In this document: in pieces, positions 18,783 through 25,629 of the stretch | How positions within the stretch are numbered: position 1 is the stretch's first letter | How the letters are laid out: every line of letters starts with the position of its first letter | Assembly (NCBI RefSeq): GCF_049331405.1 | Contig: NZ_CP186274.1 | Coordinates: 2,790,001-2,854,000 of the forward strand | Length of the DNA: 64,000 nucleotides | Source: PoT sp049331405 | GTDB lineage: Bacteria > Planctomycetota > Planctomycetia > Isosphaerales > Isosphaeraceae | Direction: 5' to 3' | Notes under the pieces: generated by a model | What the model saw: the letters and a program-made list of their open reading frames with translations, nothing else | Database searches by the model: none | Told to the model about the DNA's origin: nothing | Position numbers and translations under genes: made by a program

Positions 18783-19024
18783 CGGACGATCTCCTTCGAT
18801 CGGCTTCCTGGAATGGAGAATCAGACGGCGATTCTGCCCGCGAACGACCGATCTCCATCGATCTTCCCACCTTGAGCGTCGGGCGTTGTCCCGTCAAGGA
18901 GGCAATCGTTCGCCTGATCATCTTCGGGCGGATCCTGGGTTGGATCCGCCGTGCGCAAAAGTTCTTCGAAATCTCGGAATCAGCAAAGTTCGAAGGCTTC
19001 GGCAAACTCGCAGGGGGTTGCCGA

Positions 19025-19420
19025 TCAATGGGCAGAGGGGTGGACCATGCCGAGGCTCTCGTAGGGGCAGTCCCGACCGACGTCCTCGAGCGCGAACTGA
19101 GGGGTCATCGGCTTGGGCAGGAACCCGTCGGGCTTGAGCCGGATCATGGCCTCGAGCTTGTCCAGATCCGTCGTGCCCGTGGAGACGAGGACCTTCGTCT
19201 TCAGGTTCAGGTTACGGATCTTGTCGAGCACCTCATCCCCCGTCCCGTCCGGCAATTCCACGTCGAGGATGAGACAGCAGGGGGCCGGCTCGGAGTCGAG
19301 CAACGCCAGGGCTTCCCCCACCGTCGCGGCCGCGTCGACCTGCCAGCCCATCTTCAGGAAGCGTGATCGCAGGACGTTCCGAGTCATGTCATGATCTTCG
19401 ACGACGAGTAGTCGGCACAT
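19025..19420 (-). CDS. single-domain response regulator (CheY-like receiver)
   Basis: The product is a 131-residue receiver domain without an output domain. The acidic pocket residues (E8, D9), the phospho-acceptor D53 in the LILDVELPDG context, the S/T pair at about 80-81 (VLVSTG) and the conserved K103 in FLPKP are all present, so it should be phosphorylatable. It could act as an intermediate in a phosphorelay or by protein interaction. No histidine kinase is adjacent; its nearest neighbour is the sigma-54 activator at 19738, read in the same direction and 317 bases upstream. A partner cannot be named. Confidence 0.88.
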   Translation of the reverse strand: MCRLLVVEDHDMTRNVLRSRFLKMGWQVDAAATVGEALALLDSEPAPCCLILDVELPDGTGDEVLDKIRNLNLKTKVLVSTGTTDLDKLEAMIRLKPDGFLPKPMTPQFALEDVGRDCPYESLGMVHPSAH

Positions 19421-19737
19421 CGCTCTGCACCCCTTAGCCTTACACGACAGTCACTTCCTCATTGATGTGAGAACATTCGCACGCGAATCGAGCGATGAGA
19501 CGTCCGAGTACCTCCTGTCATCGAACCGGCTCCGGAGAAACCCTTAATGCAAGACGTGTTCCATTCATCCCCAATTCTGGATGAGATTTCAATTTCGCGG
19601 CGCCGAGGCATCATGCATCCGTCGCATGGCGTGAACAGGCCTACAATGCTGTTCGTAGTATCATCGCACGCGATGCAACGGCCTTGATCGTTACAAGGAT
19701 TATCCAGCTCGCAATCGCCTCAAACCCGGAGGCCAGG
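19421..19737. other. intergenic, no gene; promoter region of response regulator
   Basis: This 317-base stretch is less GC-rich than its surroundings and has no protein-like frame. It must hold the promoter of the response regulator (start at 19420). A short perfect inverted repeat, CATCGC and GCGATG at 19662-19675 with two bases between, lies 62 bases beyond the stop of the sigma-54 activator and may be part of a terminator. It lacks a run of T residues. Confidence 0.4.
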
Positions 19738-21369
19738 CTACTCGGGCCGGTGGATGCCCATGGCCTTTATCCGAGAGGTCAACGTCGTCGGCTTGATGCC
19801 AAGGATCTCCGCGGCCCCCCCCTCGCCGGAGACCTTCCAACGCGCCTTGCGGAGGGCCGCGAGGACGCTCTCGCGTTCCAGACGTTCGAGATCGGCGTAG
19901 TTGAGTATGTCCATCTGCGACGCTGACCCGACCTCGCCGGATGTCGAACGGTCGGGGCTCCTAACAGCGATATTGGCAGGCTTCGTCAATTCGAAACGCA
20001 AGGGCCCCGTCAGCGAGAGGATGGCGGCACGCTCGATCACATTCTGAAGCTCTCGAATGTTCCCATGCCACGCATGAGCTTGCAATTCCGCGACCTGCTC
20101 GCGGGTGAGGGGCTGATCCCGGATCCCCATCCGTCGGCAGCTCAGCCGCATGAAGTGGGCGGCGAGCAGGGGGATATCCTCGCGCCTCTCGCGGAGGGGC
20201 GGCACGACGATCGGGAAGACGCTCAGGCGGTAGTATAGATCCTGGCGGAACCGCTTGGCCTCAGCCTCATCCTTCAGGTTCCGGTTGGTCGCGGCGATGA
20301 GCCGAACGTCGGCCGACCTCGGCTTATCCTCGCCGATCCGCTCGAAGGTCCGCTCCTGGATCACGCGGAGGAGCTTGCCTTGCATGTCGAGCGGGATCTC
20401 CCCGACTTCGTCGAGGAAGAGCGTCCCGCCGCTCGCCAGCTCGAACCGCCCGATCCGGTCGCGGATCGCCCCCGTGAAGGCCCCTTTGACGTGCCCGAAG
20501 AACTCGCTCTCGAAGAGTTCCCGAGGGATCGAGGCGCAGTTCACCTTGATCATCGGCCCGTCGCGGCGACGGCTCCGGTCGTGGATCGCCCGCGCGATGA
20601 GCTCCTTGCCCGTCCCCGACTCTCCCAGGATCAGCACATTCGCATCCGTCGGCCCGACGAGCTCGACCTGCTGGAGGACCGCCTCGAGCGCCGGGCTCTT
20701 GCCGACGATCTCGCCGAACGCGTTGGCCGCCTTGACCTCATCGCGCAAGTACCTGTTCTCGAATTCGAGCCGCCGCTTGAGCTGCTCGATCTCCTCGAAG
20801 GCCCGCGCATTCGCGATCGCCGCCGCCGCGTGGTCGGCGATCATGCGGAGCCAGACCATCAACTCCGGGTCGAGCCTCGCCCGCAGGAAGAGCCCGAGCA
20901 CGCCGAGCACCTGCCCGCGATGCATCAAGGGCTGCCCCGCGAACCCTCGGATCTGCTCGCGCCCCGCCCAGGCCGCGTCGGCGAGCCAAGTCCCGTCTTC
21001 CTGGATGTCGACGACCTCGATCGCCTCGGCGCACGCCGCGATCTGCCCGACCTTGTACACCCCGACGGGGAACCGACGAAACCGCCCGTCGATGCCCGAC
21101 CAGTTGTCCCCCTCGCCAAGCGGCCTCCCCGCGCTTGCCACCAGATGCAGGCAGGCCGTCCGATCGGGGCAGGCCGCCGCCGCCCGGCAAACCCCGCAGA
21201 TATCCCCCGGCCGCAACAGCCAGATTCTCGCCAGCGCCGCATCCGGCAACCCCGCCAGCCGCTCGACAATCAGTTGCAGCAGCGTCTCCGCCGAGCGCTC
21301 CTGCGCCATATCGAGCAGGAGCCGACGATACGGGCCGAGCTCCTGGGCGGCCTGGGTGGGAGGGGGCAT
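19738..21369 (-). CDS. sigma-54 activator with cysteine-containing GAF domain
   Basis: The 543-residue product has an N-terminal GAF-type sensor (~15-190), a sigma-54 AAA+ domain (~215-450; GESGTGKE Walker A, intact GAFTGA, LFLDEVGE Walker B) and a C-terminal helix-turn-helix (GGAAEILGIKPTTLTSRIKAMG). Four cysteines, C58, C61, C67 and C73, sit in the early GAF domain (CGVC ... CPDRTACLH) and could bind a metal or an iron-sulfur cluster, giving redox or gas sensing; this is inference. It is divergent from the Rieske-nitrilase-reductase operon. A palindrome in the shared region and a -24/-12 promoter before that operon strongly suggest it is the operon's activator. Start at ATG 21369. Confidence 0.9.
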   Translation of the reverse strand: MPPPTQAAQELGPYRRLLLDMAQERSAETLLQLIVERLAGLPDAALARIWLLRPGDICGVCRAAAACPDRTACLHLVASAGRPLGEGDNWSGIDGRFRRFPVGVYKVGQIAACAEAIEVVDIQEDGTWLADAAWAGREQIRGFAGQPLMHRGQVLGVLGLFLRARLDPELMVWLRMIADHAAAAIANARAFEEIEQLKRRLEFENRYLRDEVKAANAFGEIVGKSPALEAVLQQVELVGPTDANVLILGESGTGKELIARAIHDRSRRRDGPMIKVNCASIPRELFESEFFGHVKGAFTGAIRDRIGRFELASGGTLFLDEVGEIPLDMQGKLLRVIQERTFERIGEDKPRSADVRLIAATNRNLKDEAEAKRFRQDLYYRLSVFPIVVPPLRERREDIPLLAAHFMRLSCRRMGIRDQPLTREQVAELQAHAWHGNIRELQNVIERAAILSLTGPLRFELTKPANIAVRSPDRSTSGEVGSASQMDILNYADLERLERESVLAALRKARWKVSGEGGAAEILGIKPTTLTSRIKAMGIHRPE

Positions 21370-21421
21370 GTTCGCTTTCGATTCTGCCTTGAGACTTCAA
21401 ATGGTCGACTCTCACATCTTA

Positions 21422-21452
21422 CGAGATTTCGCAAACGAGTGGCGAAATCTCG
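21422..21452. promoter_or_regulatory. perfect 11-bp inverted repeat, predicted activator binding site
   Basis: CGAGATTTCGC (21422-21432) and GCGAAATCTCG (21442-21452) form a perfect inverted repeat with a 9-base spacer. Centre-to-centre half-site spacing of 20 bp is about two helical turns, as expected for a Fis-type dimer. It lies about 53 bases upstream of the activator's own start and about 90-120 bases upstream of the -24/-12 element on the other side, which is the usual position for an enhancer-like site of sigma-54 activators. Confidence 0.65.
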
Positions 21453-21540
21453 CAAATTCACGAATTTCCGTCAGCAGGTCAGATCAAAGCAATGAATCGC
21501 AAGTCACCTTCAAAATTAGACTTGCGACCAATTCGAGGGC

Positions 21541-21556
21541 TTGGCCCAATTCGTGC
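21541..21556 (+). promoter_or_regulatory. predicted sigma-54 (-24/-12) promoter of the Rieske-nitrilase operon
   Basis: TTGGCCCAATTCGTGC carries the invariant GG and GC dinucleotides separated by exactly ten bases, as in the consensus TTGGCAC-N5-TTGC. The -12 part (TCGTGC) is less typical. Transcription would start near 21568, giving a leader of about 50 bases before the ribosome site GAGGGGAG and the ATG at 21621. The adjacent divergent sigma-54 activator and the palindrome at 21422 support the prediction. Confidence 0.6.
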
Positions 21557-21620
21557 TTTAGATGAGTTGTGTGGTCGACACGAAGCATTCGGGAACAGCC
21601 GAGGGGAGCGAGCGATACCA

Positions 21621-22007
21621 ATGGCCGACAGGGAATATCACACGGTCGCTCGCCTTGGAGAGATCGCCGAGGGCTCGGCCCGGTCATACTGGATTGAGGG
21701 CAAGCGCGTCGTCATCTTCCACTGCGATGACACATACTATGCGATGGCCGATGCCTGCCCGCACCAGGGGCGGAAGCTCAGCCAGGGCCAAATGGAATGC
21801 GGCGTGGTCCAATGCAGCGGGCATGGCTGGCGATTTCGCCTGGCCGATGGTCGGGAGGTCGACCGCCCGCAGGTCCGGGTCCGGACGTACGGCGTGAGGA
21901 TCCGGGGAGACGAGATCCAAGTCGCCTTCGATACGCAGGAACGCCCCGTCGAGGCCTACCCCTCGATACCTCTGGCCGGCGAGAAGGCCATAGGATTGCT
22001 AACATGA
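21621..22007 (+). CDS. Rieske-type ferredoxin (NirD-like)
   Basis: The 128-residue product is a small soluble Rieske protein. The cluster ligands are visible as C46-x-H48 (ACPHQG) and C65-x2-H68 (QCSGHGW), spaced as in nitrite-reductase small subunits and Rieske ferredoxins of dioxygenases. A GAGGGGAG ribosome site precedes ATG 21621; the frame continues upstream without protein-like sequence. As first gene of a five-gene operon ending with a siroheme reductase, it most likely delivers electrons to or associates with that enzyme; this is inference from context. It has no signal peptide. The stop codon overlaps one arm of an inverted repeat that extends into the gap before the next gene. Confidence 0.85.
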   Translation: MADREYHTVARLGEIAEGSARSYWIEGKRVVIFHCDDTYYAMADACPHQGRKLSQGQMECGVVQCSGHGWRFRLADGREVDRPQVRVRTYGVRIRGDEIQVAFDTQERPVEAYPSIPLAGEKAIGLLT

Positions 22008-22057
22008 GTGAAATCCGTCGACAATCTATTCTGGAATCCAGGCATTCTTTCACTCAT
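22004..22057. repeat. inverted repeat spanning the Rieske stop codon
   Basis: ATGAGTGAAA (22004-22013, containing the TGA stop) is perfectly complementary to TTTCACTCAT (22048-22057), with 34 bases between. In RNA this could form a stem that separates or protects the Rieske part of the transcript. It is not followed by a T-run, so it is not a standard terminator. Confidence 0.4.
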
Positions 22058-22074
22058 ACGTCGCGAGTCTCGCC

Positions 22075-22533
22075 ATGTTGACCTCACCGCATCGATTCAG
22101 CGTCAGGGCCTTGCTGGGCCAGCGATGCTCGGAATGCGGGGCAGGGCGGGTCTTCCGGGGCAGGTTCGCGATGAACGAGTTCTGCCCGGCCTGCGGCTAC
22201 AAGTTCGAGCGTGGTCCCGGCTATTTCACCGGGGCCATGTACTTCAGCTACGCCCTGGGGATCCCCCTGATGGTCGCGGGCACGGTCGCGGGCAAATACT
22301 GGGCCGTGCCGTCATGGCCGCTCCACCGGATCCTGCTCGCGGTCTGGGTCATCACCCTGCCGCTCGCCCCGGCGGTCTTCCGATATTCACGCGTCCTGTT
22401 CATCCACTTCGATCGCTACTTCGACCCCTTGGGGACAGGCGACGAGATGCGGGAGCCGGGCCCTCGCCAGGCGGCACCCCCGGTATCAGAGGGCGTCGAA
22501 TACGCCCAGCCGCAAACGAATCCAAACTTCTGA
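22075..22533 (+). CDS. DUF983 membrane protein with zinc-ribbon-like motif
   Basis: The 152-residue product has the DUF983 signature: an N-terminal pair of cysteine knuckles (RCSECGAGRVFRGRF and FCPACGYKFERGPGY) followed by two hydrophobic segments (FTGAMYFSYALGIPLMVAG and LLAVWVITLPLAPAVF). The topology is two membrane helices with the cysteine domain on one side. DUF983 proteins have no established reaction; in other bacteria they often lie near respiratory or redox genes. The C-terminus is a disordered tail rich in proline. It sits 67 bases behind the Rieske gene and 64 bases before a tiny membrane protein gene, all on the same strand. Confidence 0.85.
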   Translation: MLTSPHRFSVRALLGQRCSECGAGRVFRGRFAMNEFCPACGYKFERGPGYFTGAMYFSYALGIPLMVAGTVAGKYWAVPSWPLHRILLAVWVITLPLAPAVFRYSRVLFIHFDRYFDPLGTGDEMREPGPRQAAPPVSEGVEYAQPQTNPNF

Positions 22534-22597
22534 ACTCCAAGCAAGTTCAGTCCGATCGAGATTCCCCTCGCATTCTTCTACGGATAGGTGGTGTCTC

Positions 22598-22732
22598 ATG
22601 GATCCCGTGACCTATTTCGGAACCGTCTTCTTCCTCTTCATCATCTGCCTGCTCGCCGCGGGGATCCTGGGCCGGGGTTGGTTCCTCTGGGCCTCCGAGG
22701 ACCGCAACGGCAAGCCACGGGACGCGTCCTGA
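22598..22732 (+). CDS. 44-residue single-pass membrane protein
   Basis: This short gene starts at ATG 22598 behind GGATAGGTGG and encodes MDPVTYFGTVFFLFIICLL, continuing as a single strongly hydrophobic helix of about 20 residues that ends in a charged, soluble tail (SEDRNGKPRDAS). The stop TGA ends at 22732, and the nitrilase starts 44 bases later. Its place inside the operon and its clean ribosome site argue that it is real. Tiny one-helix proteins of this kind often stabilise membrane redox complexes, so a link with the DUF983 protein is plausible but unproven. No family was recognised. Confidence 0.6.
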   Translation: MDPVTYFGTVFFLFIICLLAAGILGRGWFLWASEDRNGKPRDAS

Positions 22733-22776
22733 TTTGATCATGCCGGCATATAACAGACATCGATCCCGGAGGAGTC

Positions 22777-23718
22777 ATGAGAGTCCGCGCGGCCGTGGTG
22801 CAGGCGGCCCCTTTGGTCTTTGACCTCGACGGTACTTTGGAGCGGGCCCAGGAGCGGGCGAGGCGTGCGGCCGAGACGGGGGCGCAGATCGTCGTCTTCC
22901 CCGAGGCCTTCGTCTCCGGCTATCCCCGAGGCCAGGACTTCGGCGTCAAGGTCGGCTCGCGCACGCCCGAAGGCCGCGAGCTCTACCACCGTTACTGGGC
23001 CAGCTCAATCGAGGTCCCCGGCCCCGCCACGGCCCTCCTCGGCGACCTGGCCAGGGAGACGGGCACGTACCTCGTCATGGGCGTGATCGAGCGAGAAGGG
23101 GGCACGCTCTACTGCACGATCCTCTACTTCGACGCGCACGGGAGCCTCCAGGGCAAGCACCGCAAGCTGATGCCGACCGCCGCCGAGCGGCTCGTCTGGG
23201 GCTGCGGCGACGGCTCGACGATGCCCGTGCTCGATACCCCCCTGGGCCGGGTCGGCGGGGCCATCTGCTGGGAGAATTACATGCCGATGTTGCGCATGCA
23301 CCTCTACGCGCAGGGGGTCCAGATCTACTGCGCCCCGACGGCCGATGAGCGCGAAACCTGGCTGGCGACGATCCGGCACATCGCCCTCGAGGGTCGGTGT
23401 TTCGTCCTCTCCTGCAACCAGTTCGCCCGGCGATCCGACTACCCGGCCGACTACCCCGGCATGCTCGACGCCGAGCCCGATCGGGTCATCTGCCGGGGGG
23501 GCTCCTGCATCGTCGACCCGCTGGGTAAGGTCCTGGCCGGCCCCCTCTTCGACGAGCCCGGGATCCTCGCCGCCGACCTCGACCTGGACGAGATCATCCG
23601 CGGCAAGTTCGACTTCGACGCGGTGGGCCACTACGCCCGCCCCGACATCTTCCAGCTCCGCGTCAACACGGCGCCCACCCCGGCCGTCACCACCCGGCCC
23701 GGCCCCTCGCCGCGCTGA
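22777..23718 (+). CDS. nitrilase (carbon-nitrogen hydrolase)
   Basis: The 313-residue product shows the nitrilase catalytic triad: E43 in VVFPEAF, K130 in GKHRKLMPT and C164 in GGAICWENYMP. The CWENY signature and length point to true nitrilases (nitrile to carboxylate plus ammonia) rather than amidases. Nitrilases of this group act on aliphatic, aromatic or arylaceto-nitriles, and some act on cyanide; substrate cannot be told from sequence alone. The ribosome site GGAGGAG is strong. The enzyme is cytosolic. Being in an operon with a siroheme reductase and under a likely sigma-54 promoter suggests a role in nitrogen supply from nitriles, although detoxification is also possible. None of the usual Nit1C partner genes is present here. 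Confidence 0.9.
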   Translation: MRVRAAVVQAAPLVFDLDGTLERAQERARRAAETGAQIVVFPEAFVSGYPRGQDFGVKVGSRTPEGRELYHRYWASSIEVPGPATALLGDLARETGTYLVMGVIEREGGTLYCTILYFDAHGSLQGKHRKLMPTAAERLVWGCGDGSTMPVLDTPLGRVGGAICWENYMPMLRMHLYAQGVQIYCAPTADERETWLATIRHIALEGRCFVLSCNQFARRSDYPADYPGMLDAEPDRVICRGGSCIVDPLGKVLAGPLFDEPGILAADLDLDEIIRGKFDFDAVGHYARPDIFQLRVNTAPTPAVTTRPGPSPR

Positions 23719-23778
23719 TCCACCCCGAGGACGACCAGCAGCCATCCGGGGCCGACCGGCCCCTCGAGGAGACACGTC

Positions 23779-25575
23779 ATGTCCGATCCAAAAATGAACA
23801 CGACTTCATTAAAATCTTCCGAGACCCCCAAGCCTCCCAGCAAGGTCGAGGCCGTCAAGCTGGCCAGCGAATACCTCAAAGTTCAGGTCGTCGACGAGCT
23901 GACGAACGGCCAGAGCCACTTCAGCGAGGAGGCGATGAACGTCCTCAAGTTCCATGGCTCGTACCAGCAGGACGACCGCGACCTGAGGACGGGCCTGAAG
24001 CGCGAGGGGAAGGAGAAGGCCTATCAGTTCATGGTCCGGGTCCGCATGCCCGGCGGCAAGCTCGCCACAGCGGATCAATACCTATCCGTCGCCTCGCTGG
24101 CCGAGACGGTCGGCAACGGCACCTTGCGGATCACGACGCGGCAGGAGTTCCAGATCCACGGCGTCCTCAAGCGCGACCTCCCCGCGACGGTCCGGACGAT
24201 CAACGAGGTCCTCCTCTCGACCCTGGCCGCCTGCGGCGACGTGGAGCGCAACGTCCTCTGCTGCCCCGCGCCGATCCAGGACTCGATCCGCGACGCCATG
24301 CAGGCCGATTCTTCGCTCTGGGCCTCGCACGTCGCCCCGCGATCCTCGAGCTACTGGGATATCTGGCTCGACGGCGAGAAGCTCGACAACCCGCTCCTCC
24401 CCGTGGCCGGCCCGATCCGCGTCCCGACCCCTGGGGACGACGCCGTGGAGCCGATCTACGGCAAAGCCTACCTCCCGCGCAAGTTCAAGACGGCGTTCGC
24501 GCTTCCCGAGGACAATTGCACCGACGTTCATGCGAACGACCTCGGCTTCCTGGGGATCGTCGAGGGGGGCGTCCTCGTCGGCTACAACGTCCTCGTCGGC
24601 GGCGGCCTGGGCACAACCCCGAGCGCCGACAAGACCTTCCCCTACCTCGCGGTGCCCCTCGGCTACGTGGATCGATCGGAGATCCTGGATGTCTCCGAGG
24701 CCGTCGTGAAGGTCTTCCGCGACCACGGCAACCGCTCCGACCGCAAGCGGGCCCGGCTCAAGTACCTCGTCCACGACTGGGGGATCGCCGCCTTCCGCGC
24801 CAAGGTCGAGGAGTACCTCGGGCAACCCTTGCTCGATCCCAGGAATGTGCATGTCTCCGACGTCGACGACCACCTCGGCTGGCACGAGCAGGGGGACGGC
24901 AAGCTCTTCCTCGGCATCCCCGTCGAGAACGGCCGGATCAAGGATGAGGGCTCGTTCCGCCTCTTCAGCGGCCTGAAGGCCTTCTTCGAGCGGTATCGGA
25001 CCCCCGCGCGGCTCACCTGCCAGCAGTCGATCCTGCTCACCGGCCTCGACCCCTCGTGGCGCCCCGAGATCGAGGCCTGGCTCGAGTCGCACGGCATTGC
25101 CACGGTCGAGCGCATGAGCACCGTCCGTCGCTGGTCGATGGCCTGCCCGGCCTTCCCGACCTGCGGCCTCGCGGTGACCGAATCCGAGCGGGCGCTCCCC
25201 ACGATCATGGACGAGCTCGAGGCCGAGCTGCCCGGTCTCGGCCTGGCCGATGAGCGGTTCACCGTGCGGATGACCGGCTGCCCCAACGGCTGCGCCCGCC
25301 CTTATAACGCCGACATCGGCCTCGTCGGTCGCTCCGCCACGCGCGACGCCAATGGCCTCCCCGGCCCCGGCACCTACACGATCTTCCTCGGCGGCCGCAC
25401 CACCGGCGACCGGCTCAACGTCGTCTATAAGGACTACGTCCCCTTCGACAAGGTCGTCCCCGAGTTGATCCCCCTCTTCACCCGCTTCCGCGACGAGCGC
25501 CACCCCGGCGAGACCTTCGGCGACTTCTGCGACCGGCTCGGCGTCGAGAACCTCGCCGCCACCGTCACCGCATGA
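23779..25575 (+). CDS. cysI: sulfite/nitrite reductase, siroheme and [4Fe-4S] subunit
   Basis: The 598-residue product is a siroheme-type reductase. The N-terminal half has the FHGSYQQDDRD block characteristic of assimilatory sulfite reductase, followed by a second ferredoxin-like/siroheme module (ITTRQEFQIHG, NVLCCPAPI). The cluster ligands are in ACPAFPTCGLA (C-x5-C, ~456) and TGCPNGCARP (C-x3-C, ~500). The FHGSYQQDDRD block and overall similarity favour sulfite over nitrite, but the two families are hard to separate by eye and mixed activities are known. It reduces sulfite to sulfide (or nitrite to ammonia) with six electrons from ferredoxin or a flavoprotein. No CysJ-like flavoprotein is nearby, so ferredoxin or the Rieske protein of the operon may be the donor. 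Ribosome site GAGGAG. Confidence 0.88.
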   Translation: MSDPKMNTTSLKSSETPKPPSKVEAVKLASEYLKVQVVDELTNGQSHFSEEAMNVLKFHGSYQQDDRDLRTGLKREGKEKAYQFMVRVRMPGGKLATADQYLSVASLAETVGNGTLRITTRQEFQIHGVLKRDLPATVRTINEVLLSTLAACGDVERNVLCCPAPIQDSIRDAMQADSSLWASHVAPRSSSYWDIWLDGEKLDNPLLPVAGPIRVPTPGDDAVEPIYGKAYLPRKFKTAFALPEDNCTDVHANDLGFLGIVEGGVLVGYNVLVGGGLGTTPSADKTFPYLAVPLGYVDRSEILDVSEAVVKVFRDHGNRSDRKRARLKYLVHDWGIAAFRAKVEEYLGQPLLDPRNVHVSDVDDHLGWHEQGDGKLFLGIPVENGRIKDEGSFRLFSGLKAFFERYRTPARLTCQQSILLTGLDPSWRPEIEAWLESHGIATVERMSTVRRWSMACPAFPTCGLAVTESERALPTIMDELEAELPGLGLADERFTVRMTGCPNGCARPYNADIGLVGRSATRDANGLPGPGTYTIFLGGRTTGDRLNVVYKDYVPFDKVVPELIPLFTRFRDERHPGETFGDFCDRLGVENLAATVTA

Positions 25576-25580
25576 CCCTC

Positions 25581-25613
25581 CGGGCGGGAGGCCCCTTTCG
25601 AGCCTCCCGCCCG
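25581..25613. terminator. 12-bp hairpin between convergent genes
   Basis: CGGGCGGGAGGC (25581-25592) and GCCTCCCGCCCG (25602-25613) form a perfect stem with a 9-base loop, immediately behind the reductase stop and ahead of the convergent ECF gene end at 25630. There is no clear T-run on either side, so efficiency is uncertain, but the position fits a bidirectional terminator. Confidence 0.6.
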
Positions 25614-25629
25614 GCAGTTCGCCATCGAG

